Source: Sphingomonas sp. FARSPH (lineage in GTDB: Bacteria; Pseudomonadota; Alphaproteobacteria; Sphingomonadales; Sphingomonadaceae). From it: a DNA stretch of 64,000 bases. Of this stretch, positions 1 through 9,792 are shown piece after piece (the stretch's first letter is position 1; each line of letters opens with the position of its first letter). Where the stretch lies: contig NZ_CP029985.1 in the NCBI RefSeq assembly GCF_003355005.1, forward strand, positions 2,037,001 to 2,101,000, read 5' to 3'. The position numbers and the translations under genes were made by a program. Under the pieces are notes generated by a model. That model made no database searches, had not been told where the DNA came from, and was given only the letters and a program-made list of their open reading frames with translations.

Positions 1-752
1 GCGGGAGCGAGCGGGGCGACGATATAGCCGCTGTCGAGGTCGCCGATCATGATCGACTGCCCTGCCGGTGCGCGGCGCCAGTGGAGCGCGATGGCGAGGC
101 ACAGCATCGCGTCCAGCCGGTCCTGATCCGCCTTGCGCGGGCGGGACAGCGTAGCAGCATCCTGGCACCATGCGGCGGGTTCGGGAAGCTGCCAGCGGTC
201 GTATTGCGTGGCAGCCGCGGCGGCGACACGGCGCCAATCGTCCGGGCGGTAAAGCGGGTTGGAGGGATTGTACTTGGGCGCGCCACGGCGGCAGGCGAAG
301 GCGGGCTCGAACGCGGCGAGTGCGAGCGCCGGGAACACCTCCATGACATGCCGCCCCGCTGCGGCCTCGCGGGCAGCGAGCGGATCGTCGTTTGCGCCGA
401 GCGCGGCAAGGAACGGCCAGATCGGCGCGGCGTCGCAGAACATGCCCGTCCTCGCCCGGCTGGCGGGCTGCACCCCGCCGCCCAGCCAGCTGATCGCGGC
501 GGCCGCGACGCGTTCGGCGGGACGCATGCCGGTGGGGTTGGCGACGATCGTCGGCTGGTCGAGCGCGATCAACGTGTAATCGGCGGCGACCGCTTCGATG
601 AAGTCCAGCGCGTCGCCGAAACGCGCGAGACGGGGCGGATGAAAGGTGGCGGTGCCGTCCGCCGCCAGCGCGACCGCACAGATCGCGCCGGGTGCGCGGG
701 GATTGTCCGTCCAGGCGGAATCGAAACCGACGAAGGTCTCGGCTGCCCTCAC
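1..752 (-). CDS. DUF429 family protein, 3' end cut by window edge
   Basis: About 250 codons of an open frame run off the left edge. The N-terminus reads FVGFDSAW followed by a LIALDQPT segment, the acidic pattern of DUF429 proteins, which are predicted to have an RNase H-like nuclease fold. Further on come CDAAPIWPF and an EVFPALAL segment, also usual for the family. The start is uncertain. A GTG at 750-752 is the first start in frame before the conserved part, and it lies inside a palindromic repeat, with only AAGG beside it as a ribosome site. It is the last gene of a minus-strand series behind the ABC exporter, about 95 bases away. The molecular function of the family is not established. 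Confidence 0.7.
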   Translation of the reverse strand, partial: MRAAETFVGFDSAWTDNPRAPGAICAVALAADGTATFHPPRLARFGDALDFIEAVAADYTLIALDQPTIVANPTGMRPAERVAAAAISWLGGGVQPASRARTGMFCDAAPIWPFLAALGANDDPLAAREAAAGRHVMEVFPALALAAFEPAFACRRGAPKYNPSNPLYRPDDWRRVAAAAATQYDRWQLPEPAAWCQDAATLSRPRKADQDRLDAMLCLAIALHWRRAPAGQSIMIGDLDSGYIVAPLAP

Positions 753-834
753 CCTTCGCAGCCTGCGGCGGCTTTGTCTTCCCCCATCGGGAGAGGGAGG
801 GAGGCGTGCAGCGCCGGAAGGGGGAGGGCAGGCC
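742..834. repeat. Palindromic intergenic repeat, same family as the one inside the Mpl-like gene
   Basis: Imperfect inverted repeat. The outer arms pair CTGCCCTCACCCTTC with GGAAGGGGGAGGGCAG, and the centre contains GGGAGAGGGAGGGAG. The copy at about 58553-58636 has the same outer ends (CCCTCACCCTTCG) and the same central purine run when read on the other strand. It fills the space between the ABC permease stop and the DUF429 start. Confidence 0.7.
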
Positions 835-846
835 GGTACGAAGCCA

Positions 847-1604
847 TCAATTCTTCAGCCGCCATCCGGTGCGGAATATCCATCCCACGACGCCCAGGCA
901 CAGCAGCAGGAACCCCGCCGTCACGCCCAGGCTGATCAGCACCGGCACGTCGCCCGTCCCGAAGAAGCTCCAGCGGAACGCGCTGACGAGGTAGACGACG
1001 GGATTGAACAAGGTCACCGTCCGCCACGGCTGCGGCAGCATGTCGATCGAATAGAAGACGCCGCCCAGGAAGGTCAGCGGGGTCACCACCAGGGTCGGCA
1101 CGAAGTTCAGCTGCTCGAAATTCTTCGCCCAGATGCCGATGATGAACCCGAACAGCGAGAAGGCGAGGCTGGTCAGGATCAATAGCGCCGCCATCGCGAA
1201 CGGATGATCGATGTGTACCGTGACGAAGGCGGTCGCGGTCGCGAGGATGACGAGGCCGATCGCGACCGACTTGGTCGTCGCCGCGCCGACGAAGCCGATC
1301 ACCATCTCCATCGCGGAGATCGGCGCGGAAAGCAGTTCGAACACCGTGCCGGTGAATTTGGGGAAGTAGATGCCGATCGACGCGTTGCTGACGCTCTGCA
1401 CCAGCAGCGACGACATGATGAGGCCGGGGACGAGGAAGCTGCCATAGGGGACGCCGCCCACTTCCTGGATACGGCCGCCAAGTGCGCCGCCGAAGATGAT
1501 GAAGTTGAGGCTGGTGAGCAGGACCGGCGTGATCAGGCTCTGCCACAAAGTGCGCAGCGCACGCGCCATTTCGAAGCGATAGATCGCCCAGATGCCGTTG
1601 AGGT

Positions 1605-1608
<4 letters not shown>
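847..1608 (-). CDS. ABC-2 type exporter permease
   Basis: 253 residues with about six hydrophobic segments, the size and layout of ABC-2 permeases that pair with DrrA-type ATPases. The N-terminus is a short amphipathic stretch followed by a segment reading LITPVLLTSLNFIIFGGAL, typical of the family. The ATG overlaps the stop of the ATPase gene by four bases (ATGA), so the two are translationally coupled and form one importer-independent export system. The cargo cannot be read from sequence; relatives move drugs, lipids or polysaccharides. The gene is followed by a palindromic repeat. Confidence 0.88.
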
Positions 1609-2537
<929 letters not shown>

Positions 2538-2703
2538 GCCATGCCCCTTTTGTTGCTGCGGGAGATAGGGCGGGCAGGGTGGTGTGGGAAGGGCGGGGGA
2601 GCATTCCCTTCCGCCTGCGAAAAAACGAGAGGGGCTGTCCCTTCACGCAGGTCTCGGTAAGGCCGGAGCCTACCCCGGCCGCCTCGGGCAAGCGGTGCCG
2701 GCG

Positions 2704-3417
2704 TTAACGCCCGCGTGCCGTCGCGATCGCCTTCTCCAGTTCCTCGATCGGCAACGCGCCGGCCAGCATCTGGTCGCCGATCACCCAGGTCGGCGTGCCC
2801 GTCATGCCCAGCTTTGCCGCCGTCTCCATGTTCCGGGTGATCTCCGCATCCAGCACCGGCGCGTTGCTGCCCGGCAGGGATACGCCCGTCTTCGCCGCGG
2901 TTGCGCGGATGCTGGCGTCGCTCACCGGTCCGGCGGCGTAGAGCGCGTCGTGGAAGGCGACGAACTTGCCCTGCTGCGCCGCCGCCAGGCTGGCGCGCGC
3001 GGCGGGGCGGCTGGTCGGCCCCAGGATCGGCAGTTCGCGATAGACGACGCGCAGGTTCGGATCGCGCCGGATCAGATCGGCGATCATCGGCAGCGACGCC
3101 CGGCAATAGCCGCAATTGTAATCGTAATATTCGACCAGCGTCACGTCGCCCTTGGGATTGCCCGCCCAGGCACCCGCAAACGGCGTGGTGATCGCGTCGC
3201 GATTGGCGGCGACCGCCTTGCCCGATTCGCGCGCCTGCAGCGTCTGCATCGCCTGCGGAATGATCTCCGGATGCGACAGGACGTAATCGTGGACGACGCG
3301 CTCGATACGCACGCGGTCCGCGCGGCCCGGGGCGACGAGGCGATCGGCGCTCCACACCGCGCCGGCGCCGATCAGGGCGCCGAGCGCGGCGACGCCCAGA
3401 AGATGCAGGGGTTTCAC
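2704..3417 (-). CDS. DsbA-like periplasmic thiol-disulfide protein
   Basis: 237 residues. An N-terminal hydrophobic segment (about 5-22) would anchor or export it. A helical region then precedes a thioredoxin-fold DsbA domain with active site Cys-Gly-Tyr-Cys at 102-105 and the cis-proline loop TGTPTW near 207-211. The CGYC pair and the helical N-terminal part resemble the ScsC/BdbD/Com1 group rather than classical CPHC DsbA, so it could be an oxidase or an isomerase. The start is GTG, overlapping the stop of the M48 gene by four bases (GTGA), which links it to envelope protein quality control. Confidence 0.9.
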   Translation of the reverse strand: MKPLHLLGVAALGALIGAGAVWSADRLVAPGRADRVRIERVVHDYVLSHPEIIPQAMQTLQARESGKAVAANRDAITTPFAGAWAGNPKGDVTLVEYYDYNCGYCRASLPMIADLIRRDPNLRVVYRELPILGPTSRPAARASLAAAQQGKFVAFHDALYAAGPVSDASIRATAAKTGVSLPGSNAPVLDAEITRNMETAAKLGMTGTPTWVIGDQMLAGALPIEELEKAIATARGR

Positions 3418-4766
3418 TTGCGCTTATACTTCTTCGGATTGTCGTCCATGTCGTTCTGCGCGGCCATGGCGATGTCCTGCGCGCGAATCCAGTCCGTGGT
3501 GTTGGCGGGGATGTTCGCCATCGCATAACGCGCGCTCTGCGCCGCGGTGCGCTGGTCGCCGGTCATGCTCGCGCGCTCCGCCGTCGCCAGTGCCGCGCGC
3601 GCGGCGTCGCCGGTCAGCTCGTACGCGGTGCCGAGCTGGTACCAGGCGAAGGGATTGTCGTCGTCGCGCTGCGTCGCGATGCGCAGCACCTTGATTGCCT
3701 CGGGATAATTGGCCTTGTTCTCCGTCGCGATCAACGCGTGGCCGAAGGTGGTGGCGATCAGCGGGTTGTTGCCCGATCCCTCCGTCGCGCGGCGCAGCGG
3801 CACCAGCGCATCGACCGGCCGCCCCGCCTCGAGCAGGATCTGCCCGCGGATTTCGAGGAAATAGGGGTCGTTCGGCTTCGCCTTCAGCAGCGCGGCCGAT
3901 TCTGCATCGGCTTTGTCGGGATAGCCCGCCTTGTGATAGGCGTAGGCGCGTGCGTAATGCGCGTAGACCGACGCGTCGGTTTCGGGGAAATCGGCGAGCG
4001 TCCGCTCGGGCGGCATCACATAGCCTTCGAGCTTCGCCTTCACGCGGCGGAACCGTTCCTCCAGCGCAGGGTCCGACGGCGTGTTCCATGACGGCGACGC
4101 CTGCAGGTCTGCGGTCAGGTGGGCGATGCGCTCGCCCGACAACGGGTGCGTCTGCATGAACGGGTCGATATTTTCGACGCCATAGCGATATTCCTGCTGC
4201 TGCAGCTTCTTGAAGAAGCTCAGCATGCCCTTGCCGGTGACGCCGGCGGTGTTGAGATATTTGACGCCCGCCGCGTCCGCGGTCGATTCCTGCGTGCGGC
4301 TGAAGGCCAGATACTTGCCCAGCCCCGCCTGCTGGCCGAGCGCCATCAGACCCGCGCCCGCCTCGCCGCTGCCCGCCGCGATCGCGGCAAGCCCCAGCAC
4401 CATCGACAGCAACGTGATGCCCATCGCCGGCTTCATGCCGCGGTCGGCGAGCACGACATGGCCGTCGGCGATATGGCCCAGCTCGTGCGCGATCACGCCC
4501 TGCACCTGGTTGGCGTTGTCCGCCGCCTGGAGCAGACCGGAATGGACGTAGACCGTCTGGCCGCCCGCGACGAAGGCGTTGATCGAATCGTCGTTGATCA
4601 GCACGACCTTGACGTCGCGTGGGCTGAGGCCGGCCGCCTTGATAAGCGGGTTCGACATGTCGGCGAACATCGCCTCGGTTTCCGCATCGCGCAGGATCGA
4701 CTGCGCCGCGGCGGGCTGGGCAGCGAGCAGGATCGCGGTCGCCGCGACGGCGAGCAGACGCTTCAT
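3414..4766 (-). CDS. BepA-like M48 metalloprotease with TPR repeats
   Basis: 450 residues. A cleavable signal peptide ends near residue 22 (AQPAAAQS). The M48 catalytic domain carries the zinc motif HELGH at 94-98, with a downstream zinc-ligand Glu in the TQESTADA segment. From about residue 270 to 430 there are TPR repeats. This is the architecture of E. coli BepA/YfgC, a periplasmic chaperone-protease that helps assemble LptD and BAM substrates and degrades stalled ones. The gene directly precedes and overlaps a DsbA-like gene; LptD assembly also depends on disulfide formation, so joint function is plausible but inferred. Confidence 0.9.
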   Translation of the reverse strand: MKRLLAVAATAILLAAQPAAAQSILRDAETEAMFADMSNPLIKAAGLSPRDVKVVLINDDSINAFVAGGQTVYVHSGLLQAADNANQVQGVIAHELGHIADGHVVLADRGMKPAMGITLLSMVLGLAAIAAGSGEAGAGLMALGQQAGLGKYLAFSRTQESTADAAGVKYLNTAGVTGKGMLSFFKKLQQQEYRYGVENIDPFMQTHPLSGERIAHLTADLQASPSWNTPSDPALEERFRRVKAKLEGYVMPPERTLADFPETDASVYAHYARAYAYHKAGYPDKADAESAALLKAKPNDPYFLEIRGQILLEAGRPVDALVPLRRATEGSGNNPLIATTFGHALIATENKANYPEAIKVLRIATQRDDDNPFAWYQLGTAYELTGDAARAALATAERASMTGDQRTAAQSARYAMANIPANTTDWIRAQDIAMAAQNDMDDNPKKYKRK

Positions 4767-4972
4767 GCGCTATCGATCCCCGGCCGGTATCATGCCGACC
4801 AGCATAGGCGCACCGCGGCGACAGGTCACGGCGAAACACGGCAAACGAAGCATCGTGTGCGCTTCATCGCGAAACCGAGGTGAACGGGGGGTGAAAGCGC
4901 CCGGTGGTGTAGGCTGAATCGACCTTCAGCCGTCCCCGATGTCGCCTTCGATCGAACAGCCTGCCCTTTCGG

Positions 4973-5075
4973 CACCCCGAACGTATTCCGGGGGCCACCG
5001 AGCCGCAATCGCTATCGATAGAGGCTCAAGCCGTGCCGATCGCCGCGCCGTGGACGCCGGAACACGTTCGGGGTG
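4973..5075. repeat. Inverted repeat with 19-base arms in a 447-base gap
   Basis: CACCCCGAACGTATTCCGG at 4973-4991 pairs with CCGGAACACGTTCGGGGTG at 5057-5075, with one mismatch, and weaker pairing continues inward for several bases. It lies in the 447-base gap between the start of the BepA-like gene and the RNase E terminator. I see no convincing gene in this gap. It must hold the promoter of the minus-strand BepA operon close to 4770-4900. Confidence 0.7.
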
Positions 5076-5150
5076 ACGAAGGGGGCTTGGATGGCGATCG
5101 GCCTGAGGATCGGCGGCGGATAGGTCGCTCACCGATGCAACCGGCCAAAC

Positions 5151-5188
5151 GGCAAAAGGCCCTCCCGCCACGGGGCGGAAGGGCCTTT
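5151..5188 (-). terminator. Rho-independent terminator of rne
   Basis: GGCGGAAGGGCCTTT pairs with AAAGGCCCTCCCGCC (one mismatch) around a short loop. On the minus strand it is followed by TTTTGCC. It lies 26 bases past the rne stop. Confidence 0.85.
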
Positions 5189-5213
5189 CGATCGTCCGTC
5201 TTGGCGCGGATGG

Positions 5214-7958
5214 TCAGCCGCCGAAGGTGCGCTGCCACCAGCCGCGGCGCGGCGTCTCGCCGGCGTCATCGGCCGGGTTGGCGTCAGCGCCGGTGTCGTC
5301 GCCGGCCGGTTCCGCCGCCACAGGGGCGGGGGTGTCGGGCACCGGCGCGGCGGCGGCCTGCGTCGGCGCGCCTTCCGTACCCGCGTCCGCGGTCGCGGCG
5401 GGCGTCGCCTTGCGGCGCGTCCGCTTCGGCTTGGGCGCTGGCTCGGCAGTGGCTTCCGCCGGTGCTTCGCTGACGACCGGCACGTCTTGCGCAACGGTCG
5501 CGGCCTTCTTGCGCGTCCGCTTGGGCTTGGCGGCGGGCACCGCCTCCGCGGCTTCGGCGGCGGGAGCAACCTCGGCGGCGACCGTGTCGGCTGCCGGCTG
5601 CGCGGGCGCTGCCGTCTCGACCGCCGTGTCGGCGGTCTTGCGTGCACGGGGGCGGCGACGGGTGCGCGGTGCCTCGGCGGGTGCGTCCTCGACCGGCTCG
5701 GTGACGGGGGCGTCAAGGCCCGTGGTCACCGGCCCGGCGTCGCCCGCCTCGACGATCGGCTCGAGCTCCGGCGCGGCGGGGTCGCCGGCCTCAGCATCCG
5801 CGCCCTCGGCGGCGTCGATCGTGCCTTCCACGATGCGACGTCCGCCGCGACGACCGCGACGACCGCGGCGGCGGCGCTTTTCGCCCTGCGCCTGGTCGGT
5901 GGGGGTATCGTCCTCGGCGTCGATATGCGCCTCGTCGTCTCCGGTATCCTCGGCACTGTCGTCATCCGCCGGCGCGATGTCCGCCTCGGCATGCTGCCCG
6001 TCCTGCCCGTTCTGCTCGTCGCGACGACCACGGCCGCGACCGCGGCGGCGGCGGCGGCCGCGACCACGACGGCCCTCGCCATCCTCGCCTTCGCCACGCT
6101 CCTCGCGCGGGGCACGCGTATCGGTTTCCGCCTCGACCTCGTCCTCCTCGTCGAACTCCTCCTCGATCTCCTCGGGCAGGTCATCGTCGAGATCCTCGAC
6201 CAAAGGCTCGATCTTCGGGGCGTGCGCGGGCGGCGGGCCGCTCGCCTCGACCGACATGCGCGCGCCCTCCTCCTCGCGATCGGGCAGAATCTCGACGATC
6301 ACGCCATAGCGATCCTCGATCTCCGCGATGTCGCCGCGCTTCTTGTTGAGCACGTAGATCGCCGCTTCCTGGCTCGCGCGCAGCGTCAGCACCGAGCCGC
6401 GGCCGCGCGCGGCCTCGTCCTCGATTAGGCGCAGCGCCGACAGGCCCGACGACGAGGCGGTGCGAACGAGGCCGGTGCCCTCGCAATGCGGGCAGGGGCG
6501 CGTCGACGCCTCGAGCACGCCGGTGCGCAGGCGCTGGCGGCTCATCTCCATCAGGCCGAAACTGCTGATCCGGCCGACCTGGATACGCGCGCGGTCGTCC
6601 TTCAGCGCCTCCTTCATCGCCTTTTCGACCTTGCGGACGTTGGAGCCGTTGTCCATGTCGATGAAGTCGATAACGACGAGGCCGGCCATGTCGCGCAGGC
6701 GCAACTGGCGGGCGATTTCCTTCGCCGCTTCCAGGTTCGTCGCCGTCGCGGTCTGCTCGATGTTGTGCTCACGCGTCGACCGGCCGGAGTTGATGTCGAT
6801 CGACACCAACGCCTCGGTCGGGTTGATGACCAGATAGCCACCCGACTTCAGCTGGACGACGGGGTTGTACATCGCCGCCAGCTGATCCTCGACGTGCGCG
6901 CGCTGGAACAGCGGCACTGCGTCGGCATATTGCTTCACGCGCCGCGCATGGCTCGGCATCAAGAGCTTCATGAAGTCCTTGGCGTGGCGATAGCCTTCCT
7001 CGCCCTCGACGATGACTTCATCGATCTCGCGATTGTAGATGTCGCGGATCGCGCGCTTGATGAGATCGCTGTCGCCGTAGATCAGCGCCGGCGCCGACGA
7101 ATGCAGCGTGTTCTCGCGGATGCCGTCCCACAGGCGCGCCAGATAGTCGAAGTCGCGCTTGATCTCGGTCTTGGTGCGTTGGAGTCCCGCGGTGCGCACG
7201 ATGCAGCCCATCGACGAGGGCAGCTGCATATCCGCCATGATCGACTTCAACCGCTTGCGGTCGGCCGCGTTGCTGATCTTGCGCGAAATGCCGCCGCCGT
7301 GCGACGTGTTGGGCATCAGCACGCAGTAACGGCCGGCGAGGCTGAGATAGGTGGTCAGCGCCGCACCCTTGTTGCCGCGCTCTTCCTTGACGACCTGGAC
7401 CAGCAGCACCTGGCGGCGGCGGATCACGTCCTGGATCTTGTAGCGGCGGCGCAGGTTCATTCGGCGCTGGCGCAGCGCCTCGACCTGGTCGTCGTTGCCG
7501 TTGCCGCGCGGGCGCTTCGACGTGCCGGCGGCGGGCGCCTCGCCGTCCTCGGCATGGTCGTCATGCTCGTCGTGGTGACGATCGTCGTCATGGTCGGCGG
7601 CGTCGTGGTCGCCGTCGAAATCCTCGTCGTCCCCGTCATGTTCGGCGCGCAGCGCGGCTTCCTCGGCGGCATGCTCCGCCTCTTCGCGCAGCAGCGCGTC
7701 GCGATCCTCCTTGGGGATCTGGTAATAATCCGGGTGGATTTCGCTGAACGCCAGGAAGCCGTGGCGATTGCCGCCGTAATCGACGAACGCCGCCTGCAGC
7801 GACGGCTCGACGCGCGTCACCTTGGCGAGATAGATGTTGCCCTTGAGCTGCTTGCGTTCGGCGGATTCGAAGTCGAATTCTTCAATACGATTGTTCTTGA
7901 CGACGGCGACCCGGGTTTCTTCCCGGTGGCGTGCGTCGATCAGCATGCGCGTGGTCAT
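5214..7958 (-). CDS. rne: Ribonuclease E
   Basis: 914 residues from the ATG at 7958, which has GGAGA seven bases upstream; an open frame continues further upstream but lacks similarity. Order: S1 domain split by an acidic and His-rich insert (about 88-150) and an Arg-rich stretch (to about 185); RNase E/G catalytic core with metal-binding Asp388 (SIDINSG) and Asp431 (VVIDFIDMD); zinc-link CPHCEGTG at 489-496; then a disordered tail with acidic patches, an RRGRGRRRRR basic cluster and Ala/Pro/Lys repeats. It cleaves single-stranded AU-rich RNA in mRNA decay and rRNA/tRNA maturation and scaffolds the degradosome. The gene stands alone with its own terminator. The long leader could support autoregulation, but I cannot show this. 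Confidence 0.96.
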   Translation of the reverse strand: MTTRMLIDARHREETRVAVVKNNRIEEFDFESAERKQLKGNIYLAKVTRVEPSLQAAFVDYGGNRHGFLAFSEIHPDYYQIPKEDRDALLREEAEHAAEEAALRAEHDGDDEDFDGDHDAADHDDDRHHDEHDDHAEDGEAPAAGTSKRPRGNGNDDQVEALRQRRMNLRRRYKIQDVIRRRQVLLVQVVKEERGNKGAALTTYLSLAGRYCVLMPNTSHGGGISRKISNAADRKRLKSIMADMQLPSSMGCIVRTAGLQRTKTEIKRDFDYLARLWDGIRENTLHSSAPALIYGDSDLIKRAIRDIYNREIDEVIVEGEEGYRHAKDFMKLLMPSHARRVKQYADAVPLFQRAHVEDQLAAMYNPVVQLKSGGYLVINPTEALVSIDINSGRSTREHNIEQTATATNLEAAKEIARQLRLRDMAGLVVIDFIDMDNGSNVRKVEKAMKEALKDDRARIQVGRISSFGLMEMSRQRLRTGVLEASTRPCPHCEGTGLVRTASSSGLSALRLIEDEAARGRGSVLTLRASQEAAIYVLNKKRGDIAEIEDRYGVIVEILPDREEEGARMSVEASGPPPAHAPKIEPLVEDLDDDLPEEIEEEFDEEDEVEAETDTRAPREERGEGEDGEGRRGRGRRRRRGRGRGRRDEQNGQDGQHAEADIAPADDDSAEDTGDDEAHIDAEDDTPTDQAQGEKRRRRGRRGRRGGRRIVEGTIDAAEGADAEAGDPAAPELEPIVEAGDAGPVTTGLDAPVTEPVEDAPAEAPRTRRRPRARKTADTAVETAAPAQPAADTVAAEVAPAAEAAEAVPAAKPKRTRKKAATVAQDVPVVSEAPAEATAEPAPKPKRTRRKATPAATADAGTEGAPTQAAAAPVPDTPAPVAAEPAGDDTGADANPADDAGETPRRGWWQRTFGG

Positions 7959-8420
7959 TGAATAGTCTCCACGCGCGTCCCGGTGGTGCGGCAGGGCCGG
8001 CAGCAGGGCGGGGCGCGCGATGATAAGGCGCGCCGATCGTGTCGGCGCGGGTGTTTGGCAAAGATGCGTCTGCTCGCCCGGCACGTCGGGGGGCACGGCC
8101 CGCCCACACGCCCACGCACCCGCCGGCCGGGGCCGGGCGGTGTCGGGACATGGAGAAGTGCGTCATGCGAGCGTCAACCTGGTTAAATCCCGCGCCAGGA
8201 CGGTGCGGATGACCGGCGTGTCGCGGACACAGTCGCGACGCACGGGTGCGACTGGGTAGGTAGCATCACCGAACGCGCATCGCAACCGGCGGGATATTGC
8301 CGGTGCGGCCGGCAAAATCGTGCCGAACGCGATGTTAACCGTGCCGCGCAACCCCGCGTCAGGGCCTTGGCGCCTATCCGAACTCCTCGCGATCACAACG
8401 GGATCGCCAAAGGGGTAACG
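7959..8420. other. 462-base divergent region between rne and the amidase gene
   Basis: No gene is supportable here. It must hold the promoters of both neighbours and the rne leader. A G+C-rich imperfect stem is visible at about 8117-8142 (CACCCGCCGGCC with GGCCGGGCGGTG). The part nearest the amidase is slightly richer in A+T. The amidase ribosome site AAAGGGG ends just before its ATG at 8421. Confidence 0.6.
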
Positions 8421-9686
8421 ATGGTTTTTCGCTGGACCCGGGGATGGGTGAAGCGGCAAATACGTGCCGTGTTCGCGTTCTTCGCCCTCCTCGCCGGATG
8501 GCTCGTCGGCGGTCCCGCGACCGCGGCGACGGCGGTGCGCAGCGTGGCGGTCGTCGACGGGCGCATCGACATCCGTTTCGACGGCCCCGTTCCCGACGCC
8601 ACCGGCCTGATCCTGAAGAGTACGCGCCAGATCGCGGTCGACGTCGCGGGCGCGATGCCCGGCCTGCGCGCCATGCCCGGCCTGCGCGCCATGCCCGGCG
8701 GCCCGGTTACCAACGTTCGCCAGATCGCGCATGCGGGCGGCACGCGGCTGCTGTTCGATCTCGCGCAGCCTGCGGTGATCGGCGACGGCGGCTTCGATGC
8801 CGACGGTCGCCGCCTGACGCTGTCGCTCCAGACGGTCGACATCGCGCGCTTCGCCGCGGCGAGCGCGGCGGGACCGCTCAGCTTCTTCCCCTTCGACCTC
8901 GGCAACTGGGCGGCGCGCCCCAGGTACAAGGTGTCGGTGCCCGTGCCGCCGCCCTCGCGCGGGGTGAAGCTGCCACGCGTCGCCGGCGACGACGACCGGC
9001 CGCTGGTGGTGATCGACCCCGGCCATGGCGGCGTCGACCCCGGCGCGATCAATCCCGACACGGGGCTGCGCGAAAAGGACGTGACGTTGCGCATCGCCCG
9101 GGCGATCCGCGACGAATTGCTCGCCAGCGGGCGGGTGCGCGTCGCGCTGACCCGCGACGACGACCGCTACCTCGTCCTGCGCGAACGGTTCGGCATCGCG
9201 CGGCGGCTGCACGCCAGCCTGTTCATCTCGATCCACTGCGACAGCGTCGGCAGCGGGGACGCGACGGGCGCGTCGGTCTACACCCTGTCCGAGGTCGCGT
9301 CCGACAAGGAGGCCGCGCGCCTCGCCACGCGCGAGAACAAGGCGGACGTCATCGCCGGCGTCAACCTGGGCAGTGCACCGGCGGACGTGTCGTCGATCCT
9401 CATCGACCTGACGCAGCGCGAGACGATGAACACCTCGGCCAATTTCGCCCGCCTGCTCGGCCGCGAGGCGAAGCCGCTGATCCCGACCAAGGACGTCTTC
9501 CACCGCATGGCGTCGCTGATGGTGTTGAAGGCGCCCGACATGCCATCGATCCTGTTCGAGACGGGTTATATCTCCAATCCGCGCGACGCTGCCTTCCTCG
9601 ACAGCCGCGACGGCCGCGGCAAGATCGCGGAAAGCGTGACGCGCGCGGTCGAGGTCCACTTCGCCCGCCAGATAGCCAGCCGGTAA
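8421..9686 (+). CDS. N-acetylmuramoyl-L-alanine amidase (AmiC type)
   Basis: 421 residues from the ATG at 8421 (AAAGGGG upstream). Export signal in the first 35 residues ending GGPATAATA. An AMIN-like beta domain (about 36-160) targets the protein to the septum or envelope. The Amidase_3 catalytic domain (about 190-415) has zinc ligands in DPGHGGVDPG, a downstream Glu, SIHCDS, and the catalytic Glu in LFETGYISN. It would cut the amide bond between MurNAc and the peptide stem during daughter-cell separation. The AMIN part holds a small in-frame tandem repeat (PGLRAM, 18-base units at about 8656-8702). PBP1A follows 106 bases downstream on the same strand. Confidence 0.93.
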   Translation: MVFRWTRGWVKRQIRAVFAFFALLAGWLVGGPATAATAVRSVAVVDGRIDIRFDGPVPDATGLILKSTRQIAVDVAGAMPGLRAMPGLRAMPGGPVTNVRQIAHAGGTRLLFDLAQPAVIGDGGFDADGRRLTLSLQTVDIARFAAASAAGPLSFFPFDLGNWAARPRYKVSVPVPPPSRGVKLPRVAGDDDRPLVVIDPGHGGVDPGAINPDTGLREKDVTLRIARAIRDELLASGRVRVALTRDDDRYLVLRERFGIARRLHASLFISIHCDSVGSGDATGASVYTLSEVASDKEAARLATRENKADVIAGVNLGSAPADVSSILIDLTQRETMNTSANFARLLGREAKPLIPTKDVFHRMASLMVLKAPDMPSILFETGYISNPRDAAFLDSRDGRGKIAESVTRAVEVHFARQIASR

Positions 9687-9734
9687 CCTGGGCTCGCCGT
9701 ACCGGCCGAAACCGGGGGCACCCATATCGGCACG

Positions 9735-9755
9735 GCCAGCCGCAACCCGGCTGGC
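9735..9755 (+). terminator. Possible weak terminator after the amidase gene
   Basis: GCCAGCC and GGCTGGC form a seven-base stem with a seven-base loop 49 bases after the amidase stop. There is no T-run, so it may only attenuate before PBP1A. Confidence 0.3.
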
Positions 9756-9792
9756 AACGTCCCGCGAACCTGCTACAGCCGCGGCCATCGTT

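Noticed and set aside
5227..7961. Long open frames on the plus strand opposite RNase E
   Set aside because: High G+C leaves few stop codons. The predicted proteins are low-complexity and unlike any family, and the RNase E frame is complete.
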